From contig JAMCTA010000060.1 of the NCBI GenBank assembly GCA_023381895.1, positions 1 to 45,978 of the forward strand: 45,978 nucleotides of DNA. The letters are read 5' to 3'. This document shows, piece by piece, positions 1-8,722 of this stretch. This stretch comes from Chloroflexota bacterium (GTDB lineage Bacteria > Chloroflexota > UBA4733). A model generated the notes under the pieces. It was given only the letters and a program-made list of their open reading frames with translations, made no database searches and was not told the DNA's origin. Position numbers and translations under genes: made by a program. Each line of letters opens with the position of its first letter. Positions within the stretch are counted from its first letter, which is position 1.

Positions 1-312
1 TTGGGGTGGGTGCGGCTCCGCGGGCCTGGAGATCGGCATCCGCCACGCCGGTCGACCGGATCCTCGCAGGTGGGGTGATCGCGCTGCTCGGCGCAGGACC
101 TCCACCTGGCCCTGGCGAGCGCGCTGTGGAGCGCCCTCGTGGCCCTGGCGGCCCGAGGCGCCCATTTCACCCTTCCCAGAGACGAGAAGGCCCGGGCCGA
201 GCAAGAGCGACGAGGACCCCATACGGGGCGGTGATCGCCACCCCGCTCGAAGCAGGGAGCGTGTCGGCTCGCCACAGCGGCTTACGACGATCTGCTCGGT
301 GCCGGCATCCGG
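1..312. other. No gene assigned; G+C-rich edge of window
   Basis: I see no convincing gene here. The stretch is very G+C-rich, so open frames occur by chance on both strands. The only frame with protein-like composition runs from about 79 to 234 on the plus strand, but an in-frame TGA (76-78) precedes it and it has no ribosome binding site or usual start. It could be the decayed tail of a gene. It lies downstream of the stop of the TIG lipoprotein gene. Confidence 0.5.
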
Positions 313-1590
313 TCACGGCCCGCAGGTGATCCACATGCGCCCGGCGAGGCCGCGCCAGCTGCCAACCGTCACCCAGACCTGGGCTCCTCCGCACTGGAGG
401 TCGCCCGGCACGGTTCCGACGATCTTGGTTTGCGTCCAGGAGGTGATCGCAGCGTTGCGCCTGGATTGGGGGATATGGCAGAAGTCACAGAAGACCACCG
501 TCCCCTCTGCCGCGCTGCCGAGATTGGAGCCGGTGACCGTGAACCTCGCCCCGGAATGGGCGGACTTGGGGTCGAGTGCCGTGATGGTTGGGGTTGAACC
601 CGGCCCTGAGGTGACGCTGAAAATCGGCCAGGCCGAGTTGCTGGCCGGTCCTGCCATGAGGCCGGCAGCGCTCCACACATTCGGAATCGCGTTCGTGCCG
701 GCCAGGAGTCCACGGGGGACGGTGCAGACGATGGCGGTGTCGCTCCAGTGAACGATCGGAGCGGTAAGACCGCGGCCCCCGCTCTGCGGAGTGAACGTGA
801 CCCGACCCGGACTCGTACCGAAGCCCGAGCCTTTGAGGGTGACTGTCGTGCCCGTGGGACCGGAGGACGGCGTCAGACTGGCGAGCTCCGGGAGGGCCGG
901 GGCGATGTAGGTGAACTGGTCGGCTGAGTTCGCGGCGCTGGTGCCGGCGGGCGTGGTGACAGAGATGGCGACCCTGCCGGTGCCGGGATGCGGCAATCCG
1001 GTGATCGCCGAGTAGGGGGTCGACGTGGTGACGAGCTCGGTGGACGAGCGGACGGTGAATCCCTCTGCCGGCAACGGGCCGAACGACACCGCGGTAACCC
1101 CGATGAAGCCACTGCCAAATACCGTCACCACGGTACCGCCGGCCACTGGGCCGCTCGTCGGGGAGATCCCCGTGACCACAGGTGTGGAAGTGGCAGACGC
1201 GGGGACCGAGGGTGTGGAAGTGGCAGACGCGGGGACCGAGGGTGTGGAAGTGGCAGACGCGGGGACCGATGGTGTGGAAGTGGCAGACGCGGGGACCGAT
1301 GGTGTGGAAGTGGCAGACGCGAGGACCACAGGTGTGGAAGTGGCAGACGCGAGGACCACAGGTGTGGAAGCGGCAGACGCGAGGACCACAGGTGTGGAAG
1401 CGGCAGACGCTTGACCTGAAACGTTCGTCGGGCAGGACGTCCCGCGACTGCACCCCCTGGCTGGCTGCGCGCTCGTGCATGCGGCGAGGGCGACGAAGGA
1501 GGCAACACAGATCGTCAGGGCCGTTCGGGCGCTTGGCCACCTTGATGATGGGGCCGGACGGCCGCGGCCGGGGCCGGGTATTGCTGGCAT
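313..1590 (-). CDS. TIG/IPT-domain lipoprotein with decapeptide repeats
   Basis: Predicted secreted lipoprotein of 425 residues. A long Arg/Pro-rich N-terminus leads into a hydrophobic segment ending in a lipobox (LAAC, Cys38). Residues about 61-137 are eight copies of a ten-residue unit of the type ASATSTPSVP, encoded by a 30-bp DNA repeat. Three IPT/TIG-like immunoglobulin modules follow (about 137-228, 232-325 and 330-425), each opening with a motif like ISPTSGPVAGGT. The design is a surface anchor, a flexible Ser/Thr/Pro stalk and an Ig-like head. The start ATG overlaps the upstream stop codon as TGATG, so translation is probably coupled to the zinc-ribbon gene. TIG modules occur in cell-surface and polysaccharide-binding proteins; the ligand here is unknown. 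Confidence 0.8.
   Translation of the reverse strand: MPAIPGPGRGRPAPSSRWPSARTALTICVASFVALAACTSAQPARGCSRGTSCPTNVSGQASAASTPVVLASAASTPVVLASATSTPVVLASATSTPSVPASATSTPSVPASATSTPSVPASATSTPSVPASATSTPVVTGISPTSGPVAGGTVVTVFGSGFIGVTAVSFGPLPAEGFTVRSSTELVTTSTPYSAITGLPHPGTGRVAISVTTPAGTSAANSADQFTYIAPALPELASLTPSSGPTGTTVTLKGSGFGTSPGRVTFTPQSGGRGLTAPIVHWSDTAIVCTVPRGLLAGTNAIPNVWSAAGLMAGPASNSAWPIFSVTSGPGSTPTITALDPKSAHSGARFTVTGSNLGSAAEGTVVFCDFCHIPQSRRNAAITSWTQTKIVGTVPGDLQCGGAQVWVTVGSWRGLAGRMWITCGP
1181..1410 (-). repeat. Tandem 30-bp minisatellite, eight copies, in frame
   Basis: The core GGTGTGGAAGTGGCAGACGC recurs at exact 30-bp spacing, starting at 1181, 1211, 1241, 1271, 1301, 1331, 1361 and 1391. A 10-bp spacer between cores comes in three versions (GGGGACCGAG, GGGGACCGAT and GAGGACCACA), arranged in blocks. 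In the minus-strand protein the units read two ASAASTPVVL, one ASATSTPVVL, four ASATSTPSVP and a final ASATSTPVVT. The blockwise order suggests expansion by slippage or unequal exchange. Confidence 0.97.
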
Positions 1591-2912
1591 CAGTAGCTGG
1601 CCTTCGGTGTGAGTATGACCACGGCGAGAAGGTCGCCGACATTGGCCGGGTTACTCCCCGGTGCGAGCGGAGCGGTGAGGGCGTGCACGGCATAGCGCCC
1701 TGGGTCAAGGGTGGCGTGCTCGATCTCCATCGAGATCTGCGCGGAAGGGGGCGAGGTCGCATCCAGGCGCTCACCAGGAAGCCCGGTGAGCGTCAGCGAC
1801 TGCTCCCCGCCACTGAGGGCCACGACCACGGTCAGGCTGCCAGGCGTGCTGATCTGGAACGAGTCGGTCACCGAGGGGGCTCCGACGGCGGCGTTCACGG
1901 CGTAGCGAACCGAGCACGACGAAAAGCCCGACACCGCGACGCCCCCGATCGCATAGGCAAGCGCGCTGGTCGTGAACGAGTCGGTGGGCGATGGGGTGAA
2001 CGCCACTTCGTCGACCCGGTTGCCATCGGCGTTCGTGGCCGCCACCAGCTTGCCCGTCGTGAAGTCAGTGGCGGCAACCGCCCCCCCGGTCGCGTATCCG
2101 AATACGTAAAGACTCGACCTGGTGTTCAGCGACAGTGACGAGGACTGTTCCTCCACTACGGCCGAATCCACCGTCGGCGGGCCGGAGTTCGACGCCTGTG
2201 GTCCACCGGGAGGGCAGGCGAGGCCGCCCGCCAGTGCAGCGGGACCGGTCCGAGTGTGGCTCGGCGGAAGCGTGTAGACCGGTGCGCTGGTGACCCCTGG
2301 CCCGGCCAGGTTGAGCCTCGGCAGTGAGATCGACGGCGTCGCGGACCCGGCGGTGCCGCTGTGACTGTTCGGGCCGAGGCCGAGGCCGAACAAGGCGCCG
2401 ACACCGATGCCGGCACCCACGAGCATCGCTGCTACGGGCGCGACCAGGGTTGGCTTGCCCGGAGAAGCGCCGGGGGCCAAGGACGGTTTGCGAAGCGGCT
2501 GTGCCAGCACCGTCGAGGCCCCGACCGCAGCGAAGGCGAGCACGGGAGCTACCCAGGAAAGCGGTGAGGGCCCCGTCGCGGGATGGGGGTTGTTCGAGAC
2601 ACTGCGTAGGAGGAAGGTGACGTCACCGAGCGCGAGCACCAGGCCGAACATGACGGCGCCGGTCGTCCCGAGGAAGCGCCAGCGGTATTGCCGCGAGAGC
2701 AAGACGCCGAGAAGGACCTTGCGCTCTGCCGGTGAGAGCCGCCGCTTGTTCCACCCGACCCGTCCGAACGGTGTGCCTTGCTCGGGCAACTCGTCGTGCT
2801 CAGACGGCCCGCCTTGCCAAGCAGATGCGTCGGGAGCGAGCGAGCCGCCGCAGCGCCTGCAGAAACTGCTATCGCCGCCGCCGATTTCCCCACAATTCAG
2901 GCATCGTGCCAT
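1590..2912 (-). CDS. Zinc-ribbon membrane protein of unknown function
   Basis: The 440-residue protein starts with a zinc ribbon of two Cys pairs (CLNC, Cys4 and Cys7; CRRC, Cys18 and Cys21). A charged linker is followed by three hydrophobic segments at about 80-102, 118-138 and 156-180. The remaining 260 residues are Ser/Thr/Gly-rich, without Cys-rich motifs, and look exported. The ATG at 2912 has a strong ribosome binding site (AAGGAGG, a few bases upstream). Its stop overlaps the start of the TIG lipoprotein gene, so the two form one transcription unit. I do not recognise the C-terminal domain. Zinc-ribbon membrane proteins of this kind are common and mostly uncharacterised. Confidence 0.75.
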   Translation of the reverse strand: MARCLNCGEIGGGDSSFCRRCGGSLAPDASAWQGGPSEHDELPEQGTPFGRVGWNKRRLSPAERKVLLGVLLSRQYRWRFLGTTGAVMFGLVLALGDVTFLLRSVSNNPHPATGPSPLSWVAPVLAFAAVGASTVLAQPLRKPSLAPGASPGKPTLVAPVAAMLVGAGIGVGALFGLGLGPNSHSGTAGSATPSISLPRLNLAGPGVTSAPVYTLPPSHTRTGPAALAGGLACPPGGPQASNSGPPTVDSAVVEEQSSSLSLNTRSSLYVFGYATGGAVAATDFTTGKLVAATNADGNRVDEVAFTPSPTDSFTTSALAYAIGGVAVSGFSSCSVRYAVNAAVGAPSVTDSFQISTPGSLTVVVALSGGEQSLTLTGLPGERLDATSPPSAQISMEIEHATLDPGRYAVHALTAPLAPGSNPANVGDLLAVVILTPKASY

Positions 2913-3123
2913 CGGGCCTCCTTCGCCTCAGCGGGCCAGCTCAACCGGTCAGTGCAACACGTTGTCACTGTGATAGTAGTCAGGCCAGCATCATCCGGCA
3001 ATGGTGCTGATGCGTGACGTCCGGATGATTGACCACTCTCGATTGAGGTGATAGACGTGGCCCGCCAGCCAAGGCCACAGCGAGCCCGCGAAGACTAGCT
3101 GAGAAGCCGCTTGGCAGCGTTCG

Positions 3124-4185
3124 TTAGAACTCTATGCCGGGCTGAGCCCTGATGCCTTGAAGGTTGAATGGGTGTTTGATTTCTCGCATCTCAGTCACGA
3201 GGTCGGCAAAATCGATCAGTGCCGGAGGAGCGTAGCGACCCGTGATGACGACATGGAGCATAGGCGGTTTGTGTTGTGTGAGCCAGCCGGTCACTTCTGC
3301 TGTATCAAGCCAGCCATAGTGCAGCGGATAGGTGAACTCATCGAGAACGAAGATATCGTAGTTGCCGGAGATGATTTCCTGCTGGGCGCGTTCCCACCCG
3401 TGGCACGCTCTTGCAGCCGATCTATCGAGATCCTTACTGGTCCACGTCCAACCGTCCCCAGACCCCATCCAAGTGATATTCATCTTCTCGGCGGCCCGCG
3501 CTTCGCCGAAACGAGCGCCTTCGTGTTTCATGAACTGCATGACGCCGACGCGCATCCCCCGGCCCCAGGCACGGGTGACGACTCCGAGTGCGCTGGTTGT
3601 CTTCCCTTTGCCGTTGCCGGTATTGACGATCACGAGGCCCTTCTTCACGCGCCGCCTGCGTGGATGAAGAGTCTCACCCTCAGCTTGAGGAGCATTGGGC
3701 GAGTTCTCGGAGACGCGGGACTCAGTCAGCGCCTCGTCTCTCGCGCTGTACGCTTCAACACCAGATTCCTCGCGATACGTGCCAGCGTCGCCACGCACTG
3801 TGGGTGCGTACGGGGGCGGCGCCTCACGCGGGTAGAGGCGATGGAAGATGAGTTCCTCAACGGGCCGGCCTTCTTCGAGATGCTCCTGCGCGATGCGGAC
3901 CGCGCGTGCTGGAGTCACGTGGTGGTACCAGATTCCATCCGGATAGACGGCGACGATTGGTCCTCCTGCACAGACGCCTAGACAATCCACGATGCTGACT
4001 TTGACTCGCTCTGGATTGCGCAGGCGGCGGCGGTCGTCGAGAGCACCGCGAAACGCTGCTTCGAGGGCTCTCCCATCTTCGGCAGCAGCGCAGTCTCCGT
4101 GAGCACAGATTAGCACGTGGCGGCTATAGGGGCGCATAGAGGGTGGCAGAACGTTTTCCTCGACTGCATCTTCGCTCTGTGACAT
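3124..4185 (-). CDS. [2Fe-2S] ferredoxin-like / corrinoid adenosyltransferase fusion
   Basis: Two-domain protein of 353 residues. Residues about 18-115 match thioredoxin-like [2Fe-2S] ferredoxins, with likely ligands Cys27 and Cys32 (CAHGDC) and Cys68 and Cys72 (CLGVCAGGP). A charged, low-complexity linker follows (about 116-178). Residues about 180-353 are a CobA/CobO/BtuR ATP:corrinoid adenosyltransferase with the P-loop GNGKGKTT (190-197) and the family motif DEFTY (282-286). That family transfers 5'-deoxyadenosine from ATP to Co(I) corrinoid, which must first be reduced from Co(II). The chosen ATG at 4185 is preceded by AAAGGA at good spacing; an in-frame ATG at 4257 would add 24 residues but has no ribosome binding site. 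No other cobalamin gene lies nearby, so the enzyme may serve B12 salvage. That the ferredoxin domain supplies electrons is inference. Confidence 0.9.
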   Translation of the reverse strand: MSQSEDAVEENVLPPSMRPYSRHVLICAHGDCAAAEDGRALEAAFRGALDDRRRLRNPERVKVSIVDCLGVCAGGPIVAVYPDGIWYHHVTPARAVRIAQEHLEEGRPVEELIFHRLYPREAPPPYAPTVRGDAGTYREESGVEAYSARDEALTESRVSENSPNAPQAEGETLHPRRRRVKKGLVIVNTGNGKGKTTSALGVVTRAWGRGMRVGVMQFMKHEGARFGEARAAEKMNITWMGSGDGWTWTSKDLDRSAARACHGWERAQQEIISGNYDIFVLDEFTYPLHYGWLDTAEVTGWLTQHKPPMLHVVITGRYAPPALIDFADLVTEMREIKHPFNLQGIRAQPGIEF

Positions 4186-4349
4186 CGGTGTGTGTCCTTT
4201 CACATCCACAGTGTCCCTTGCTGCCTGGCCTTCTGCCAAGGACGCCCCATAGAGCAAGCGTGCTATGCTGGCGTGGGTTTCGTGGGCACGATGGCTAAGT
4301 TACATCCGTCGGTGCCTGACACGTAGAGCACGAGCTACCGAGGAGGACT

Positions 4350-6182
4350 ATGGAGCGCCGAAGCCAGCCAGATTTCACCCGGCTCTTGCACGTTCGCAGT
4401 GCTTATGGTCCTACGTTTTCCCCTGATGGCTCACGGATCGCATGTATTACTGACCTCACCGGTGTTGCGCAAGGCTGGATTGTACCGCTGCAGGGTGGTT
4501 GGCCTGAGCGAGTCACCTTTACCGATGATCGCGTTGGCCTGGTGAGCTTCGCTCCAAACGACGATCGTTTGTTGTTCGCCTGGGACTGGGAAGGCAATGA
4601 GAAGCATCGCTTGGTGCTTATCGACCGTGATGGCAGCACTATCCCGCTCACGCAGAACGGCGATCGTATGCATCCTTTCGGTGCCTGGTCTAGTGATGGC
4701 TCATTCATCGTGTACGCCTCGAACGAGCGCGATGTCAGCATATTTGATATCGTGCGTCAGAATCTTGCCACTGGCGACGTGGATCTGGTGCTTCAGGGCG
4801 AGGGCATGCTGCGCGTCGAGGCAGTTTCTCCTGACGACCGTTGGCTACTCGCGATCTACGCACGAGGCTCGTTTGACGAGCTTCTCTATCGTGTTGATCT
4901 TTCAAATGGCAGCGTGACCGATCTTGCACCACACGTGGGTTCTGCACGCTTCACAGCACCTTCGTGGTCTCTTGATGGCAGCACGGTTTATGTGGTAACC
5001 GACGTCGATGACGAATTCGAGCGGCTCGTTGCTCTTGATGTTGAGACACTCCGGCGGACGCCGATTGATCGAGGAGGTGCCGATGTTGAGCACGCAGCCT
5101 CGTCGCCAGACGGGTCGCGGATCGCCTACGTGCGTAATATTGATGGGTACTCTGAGCTCGTAGTGCTCCGGCTTGACACCGGGAGGGAGCTACCCGTGCC
5201 GCAGCTGCCTGCGGGGATCATTGGCCGCGGCTCGGTCTCGGCGTGGCGAGATTCACTTGCGTGGTCGCGGGACAGTCGCTATCTAGCCTTTAGCATTGTT
5301 GGACCTTGTACTGCCCAGAATATCTGGGTGATCGATACAACGGGAGGTACAGCTTGGCAGGTGACCTATGCAACTCAAGCCGGAATCAACACGGGTTCTC
5401 TGGCTGAACCTAAGTCTGTACGCTATGCCACGTTTGATGGACGTGAGATCCCGGCGTTCCTCTACGCTCCTCCTGGTGCTGAGCCAGACGGCGACCACAC
5501 CGCCATCATCCAGATTCACGGCGGACCAGAAGGTCAGTCGCGACCAGCATACGATCCAGTAGTCCAGTATCTCGTACTCAGTGGCTACGTGGTGCTCGTG
5601 CCCAACGTGCGTGGCTCCACAGGCTATGGAAAAGTATACAGTCATCTTGACGATGTGGAGAAGAGGCTGGACAGCGTCGCGGATGTGGCCGCGGGAGCGC
5701 GCTGGCTGACAGCGAGCGGCTGGGCATCTCCTGACCGGATCGTGCCTTATGGGGGTAGCTACGGCGGCTTCATGGTATTGTCGTGCCTCACCGAGTACCC
5801 CGAACTATGGGCAGCTGGCGTTGAGTTCTACGGCATTGCCGACTTCGTGACATTCTTTCAGCGGACGGCTCCCTGGCGTCGTCGGCATCGGGCGAAGGAG
5901 TATGGAGATCCGCAGAAGGATCGTGGTCTCTTCGAGCGTATTTCTCCTATCCGGCGGATCGACAGGATTAAGGTGCCCCTATTCGTCTTCCATGGCAAGA
6001 ATGATCCGCGTGTGCCTATAGAGGAGACGGAACAGATCGTGGCCGCCGTTCAGGCTCAAGGGGTGCCCGTAGAGTATTTCCGTGCCGAAGACGAGGGACA
6101 CGGTGTGACACGGCTGGGGAATCGCCTCGCTGTCTACCCTGCGGTCGTGAGGTTTCTCGACCGCTTTGTGCCGGCTCGCTGA
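4350..6182 (+). CDS. S9 family prolyl oligopeptidase / acylaminoacyl peptidase
   Basis: Serine peptidase of 610 residues with the two-part S9 layout. Residues about 10-330 are a WD40-like (PD40) beta-propeller with repeated SPDG or SLDG turns; residues about 350-610 form an alpha/beta-hydrolase. The catalytic triad is readable as Ser470 in GGSYGG, Asp552 in HGKNDPRVP and His584 in DEGHG. The oxyanion-side motif HGGPEGQ is also present. Such enzymes cleave short peptides, often in the cytoplasm, and no signal peptide is visible. The ribosome binding site GAGGAGG sits a few bases before the ATG. The gene is transcribed alone, divergently from the adenosyltransferase fusion. Substrate specificity within S9 (dipeptidyl versus acylaminoacyl) cannot be decided from sequence. 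Confidence 0.93.
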   Translation: MERRSQPDFTRLLHVRSAYGPTFSPDGSRIACITDLTGVAQGWIVPLQGGWPERVTFTDDRVGLVSFAPNDDRLLFAWDWEGNEKHRLVLIDRDGSTIPLTQNGDRMHPFGAWSSDGSFIVYASNERDVSIFDIVRQNLATGDVDLVLQGEGMLRVEAVSPDDRWLLAIYARGSFDELLYRVDLSNGSVTDLAPHVGSARFTAPSWSLDGSTVYVVTDVDDEFERLVALDVETLRRTPIDRGGADVEHAASSPDGSRIAYVRNIDGYSELVVLRLDTGRELPVPQLPAGIIGRGSVSAWRDSLAWSRDSRYLAFSIVGPCTAQNIWVIDTTGGTAWQVTYATQAGINTGSLAEPKSVRYATFDGREIPAFLYAPPGAEPDGDHTAIIQIHGGPEGQSRPAYDPVVQYLVLSGYVVLVPNVRGSTGYGKVYSHLDDVEKRLDSVADVAAGARWLTASGWASPDRIVPYGGSYGGFMVLSCLTEYPELWAAGVEFYGIADFVTFFQRTAPWRRRHRAKEYGDPQKDRGLFERISPIRRIDRIKVPLFVFHGKNDPRVPIEETEQIVAAVQAQGVPVEYFRAEDEGHGVTRLGNRLAVYPAVVRFLDRFVPAR

Positions 6183-6522
6183 ACTTCGGAGGCGCATTAC
6201 GAGCGGGCTGCTCCTGTCGAGGTCCTTGCGTTTTCTACTCCCAGCGTGAATGGTTGGGCGTGGCGCAGATCCTCGCGCTGGATAGTTGAGAGCGTGCGGA
6301 CAGCCGCCGACCTGCTCCCGTGAACGAGGCTGGACACGGCGTCTGGCCATTCGCTGATCGCGGACAGCCGGCTTCGAGCCGGCTTGGTGGACGTAGCCCG
6401 CTGCTTCAGCCGCGGGCGCTGCGCCGGCGAGCGGCCGGCGCGACAACGTATGGCGCACATTGTATGGATGCGAGGCTGCGGGCAGCGCGCATCTATCTAC
6501 GGTGTGAGGATATGTGCAGCAA
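6183..6522. other. Intergenic region between convergent genes; no gene seen
   Basis: This stretch separates the convergent peptidase and phosphatidyltransferase genes. It is rich in GCCGGC-type palindromes, including the hairpin at 6365-6383. The open frames crossing it lack coding character and ribosome binding sites. Confidence 0.6.
6365..6383. terminator. Short perfect hairpin, possible terminator
   Basis: Two copies of AGCCGGCT, itself a palindrome, are separated by TCG and would fold into an 8-bp stem with a three-base loop. It lies in the gap between two convergent genes. There is no T-run after it on either strand, so intrinsic termination is uncertain. Confidence 0.4.
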
Positions 6523-7212
6523 TCAGAGATGTCGGGCGCGGCGATCGCTCACACGAGTCCAGAACGATGCCAAGACACTCCGCTCGGCTTGTTGTGGCGG
6601 AAGGGTAAGTAACCAGATGTGCCAGATTCGCTGCGCCAGTGTAAAGAACGTCAACACTGCCACACCGCCAAGCACCACGACTAGGAGACGGTCCCGGTCA
6701 GCAGGCGCACTGGCGACACCGAAGCCGTCCAGGAGGAGTGCGCCACCCAGGAGAAGAACCCGCTCGGGCCGGGCCAGAAGCCCTACCTTGCACTCGAGGC
6801 CGAGGCCCTCCGCCCGTGCACGAGCGTAGCTGATGAGGAGCGATCCAAGAATCACAGCGTAGACGATGATCACGGCCGTGGTGTGCTGCCTTAGCTGGAA
6901 CCAGACGAGAAGACCCAGGTAGATCATCCCTTCAGAAAGACGATCGAGCGTCGAATCGAAGAAGGCGCCGAACTTTGTTCCGCCGCCACGTATCCTGGCA
7001 AGGCCACCATCAAGCATGTCGAAGGCGCCGGAGAACAAGACGAGGAGGCCTCCGGCGATGAACTGCCCTGTAGCAAGAACTCCAGCTGTGACGGCACTCA
7101 GGAGAAAGCCAATGAAGGTGAGCTGGTTGGGAGTAAGGCCAGTGGCCAGTAAGGGACGCATTAGCCGCTCCACGATCCGTCGAAAGAAGGCCTGTAACTC
7201 TGGTGAGATCAT
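6523..7212 (-). CDS. CDP-alcohol phosphatidyltransferase
   Basis: Integral membrane enzyme of 229 residues that joins a CDP-activated lipid to an alcohol acceptor. The complete family motif is present: Asp65, Asp68, Gly69, Ala72, Arg73, Gly82, Asp86 and Asp90 at the exact canonical spacing, with the four Asp residues expected to bind metal. About five to six hydrophobic segments cover the rest. The start ATG overlaps the stop of the upstream GT4 gene by four bases (ATGA). Pairing with a PimA-like glycosyltransferase resembles the actinobacterial phosphatidylinositol / PIM gene order, so phosphatidylinositol (phosphate) synthase is plausible. A phosphatidylglycerophosphate synthase role cannot be excluded. 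Confidence 0.9.
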   Translation of the reverse strand: MISPELQAFFRRIVERLMRPLLATGLTPNQLTFIGFLLSAVTAGVLATGQFIAGGLLVLFSGAFDMLDGGLARIRGGGTKFGAFFDSTLDRLSEGMIYLGLLVWFQLRQHTTAVIIVYAVILGSLLISYARARAEGLGLECKVGLLARPERVLLLGGALLLDGFGVASAPADRDRLLVVVLGGVAVLTFFTLAQRIWHIWLLTLPPQQAERSVLASFWTRVSDRRARHL

Positions 7213-8408
7213 GGCTGCCCCTCCCCTGCAGGATTTCTGTTCCGTAGCGCATCCAGCACCTCAACTGGCGATGGGAGCAGGCGGGTTGTCTCGCCAAGCT
7301 TTGCCTGAGCCATTTGACGATAGTAAGCGAGCACCCGGTCCGCAACGAAAACCCAGTCGAACTTCACTGCTTTTCTGCGCCCAGCCTCTCCGAGGCGGTG
7401 CTGTCGCTCTGGATCTCCAAGCACACGACATAACGCTGTTGCTAGCGCCTCACTGTTCTTCGGCGGACACAGCATGCCGTCGACGCCATCTTTGATGACG
7501 GAGACATACCCTGGAATTGCGCTGGCGACGACCGGTTTGCCAGACGCCATCGCTTCTAGAAGGACCATGCCGAAGCTCTCGCCTCCGATGTTGGGCGCAC
7601 AGAATACGTGGGCCGATGCGAAGAAGCGGGGACGATCTTCCTCAGAGGCGCGGCCCGTGAACACGATATCAGGGATGCCTTGGCGCTCGACCCAGCGCTG
7701 GTAGGCGAGGCGCTCTCCCCCATCCCCGGCTACGATAAGGCGCACGTTCGGGAAGGCCTTCTTGACGAGAGGGAAGGCGTGTAAGAGATAGCGCAGGCCT
7801 TTCCGCTTCTCGATGCGACCGAAGAAGAGAATGTTCAGCTTGCCATCCATGAACTGGGGCAATGGGGGGACGGAAGCGAGGAACTCGCGTGTGTCAATGC
7901 CATTGGGGATGACTGTATAGTGGCCGGGAAAATAGTGCTCGACGAATTGCTGCGCTGCGTCGGAGACGGCAATGCAGCCTGCGAGGCGCTTGATGTAGCG
8001 CTTCAACAGTGGCTTACCCCAACGATATCCATAGTTTGATTGAGAATAGGCGTGAAAGGTCCCGATATTCAATGCGTTTGACAGGCGCAGTACCGTGATC
8101 GGGAGCATCGGGACGAGCGGCTCGTGAATGTGTACGACATCGAACTGTTCCGCTTGCAGGATTTGCTTGACCCGCTTTGCGAGTCGCATTGACACCGAGA
8201 TGCGCGCCACGGAGCCATTGGCAGGTACGGAGGCAACTGCACCCACGGTGTACAGATTCCCTGAGGCCTGAATGCCGTCTGAGCTCGATGGAGCAAGTAT
8301 GCGCACCTCGTGACCGAGCTGCTCGAAACGATGGCCCAGATGACGAACGTGATCCTGGACGCCTCCTGGAACGGCAAAGTCGTACGGACAAACGAGCGCG
8401 ATCTTCAT
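7209..8408 (-). CDS. GT4 family glycosyltransferase, PimA-like
   Basis: The predicted cytosolic, membrane-associated glycosyltransferase has 399 residues and a GT-B fold. The N-terminus MKIALVCPYD with PGGVQDHVR matches the acceptor-domain start of PimA-type enzymes. IPNGID, GRIEKRKG and GESFGMVLLEAMASGKPVV are the nucleotide-sugar-domain motifs, including the E-x7-E pair. An in-frame extension upstream to 8600 exists but overlaps the ArsR gene and lacks conserved features. The ATG at 8408 is preferred because it overlaps the ArsR stop as ATGA. Coupling to a CDP-alcohol phosphatidyltransferase suggests that the sugar is added to a phospholipid. Donor and acceptor are not determined by sequence alone. 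Confidence 0.88.
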   Translation of the reverse strand: MKIALVCPYDFAVPGGVQDHVRHLGHRFEQLGHEVRILAPSSSDGIQASGNLYTVGAVASVPANGSVARISVSMRLAKRVKQILQAEQFDVVHIHEPLVPMLPITVLRLSNALNIGTFHAYSQSNYGYRWGKPLLKRYIKRLAGCIAVSDAAQQFVEHYFPGHYTVIPNGIDTREFLASVPPLPQFMDGKLNILFFGRIEKRKGLRYLLHAFPLVKKAFPNVRLIVAGDGGERLAYQRWVERQGIPDIVFTGRASEEDRPRFFASAHVFCAPNIGGESFGMVLLEAMASGKPVVASAIPGYVSVIKDGVDGMLCPPKNSEALATALCRVLGDPERQHRLGEAGRRKAVKFDWVFVADRVLAYYRQMAQAKLGETTRLLPSPVEVLDALRNRNPAGEGQP

Positions 8409-8722
8409 CGGACCGTCTCTCCCGCCGGTAACGAGCTCAGCAGCGGAATCGTATCCCGCGCCCGAGGAGGTGGCAGCAGTAGGCTGTCCAGGCGCTGACG
8501 TAGCGTCTCCCACCCTTTGGAATTCATGCGATAGAAGACCTGCCTGCCGACCTTCCGGGTGTTGATCAGCCCACAACGCCTGAGGATGCGCAGGTGCCAC
8601 GAGACAAGGGGCTGACTCATATGCAGTGCCACGACGAGATCGGTCACTGAGCGCTCGCTGCCGTCGGCCAAGATCTGGACAACGTGGAGCCTCGTCACGT
8701 CAGCCACTGCGCGCAAGGTCAA
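8405..8722 (-). CDS. ArsR-type winged-helix regulator
   Basis: Small helix-turn-helix protein of about 105 residues. The signature AVADVTRLHVVQIL, a recognition segment MSQPLVSWHLRILRRCGLI and a beta-wing KVGRQVFYRM fit the ArsR/SmtB fold. No CxC metal site is visible, so the signal is unlikely to be the classical metal. It is the first gene of an operon and its stop overlaps the GT4 start (ATGA). The start is uncertain. The only usual codon is TTG at 8722, without a ribosome binding site. The frame stays open back to 8806, and GGAGGA lies six bases before an in-frame CTG at 8737. Confidence 0.85.
   Translation of the reverse strand: MTLRAVADVTRLHVVQILADGSERSVTDLVVALHMSQPLVSWHLRILRRCGLINTRKVGRQVFYRMNSKGWETLRQRLDSLLLPPPRARDTIPLLSSLPAGETVR

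Noticed and set aside
79..234. Short plus-strand frame with Ala/Leu-rich, protein-like sequence at the window edge
   Set aside because: An in-frame stop precedes it, no normal start or ribosome binding site is present, and it is too short to identify. It could be a remnant.
1181..1410. CRISPR array
   Set aside because: The repeats are directly adjacent coding units with nearly identical 10-bp spacers, not unique spacers of about 30 bp.
1182..2138. Plus-strand frame of about 318 codons with repeated WKWQTRGP units
   Set aside because: The 30-bp repeat is a multiple of three, so all frames stay open across it. The lipoprotein frame has a signal, lipobox, TIG domains and coupling; the plus-strand frame has none.
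3157..3981. Plus-strand frame of 274 codons
   Set aside because: It is the complement of the ferredoxin-adenosyltransferase gene and has no recognisable domains.
4258..4349. Cobalamin riboswitch before the adenosyltransferase fusion
   Set aside because: The gap to the divergent peptidase gene is under 170 bases and the B12-box motif was not found.
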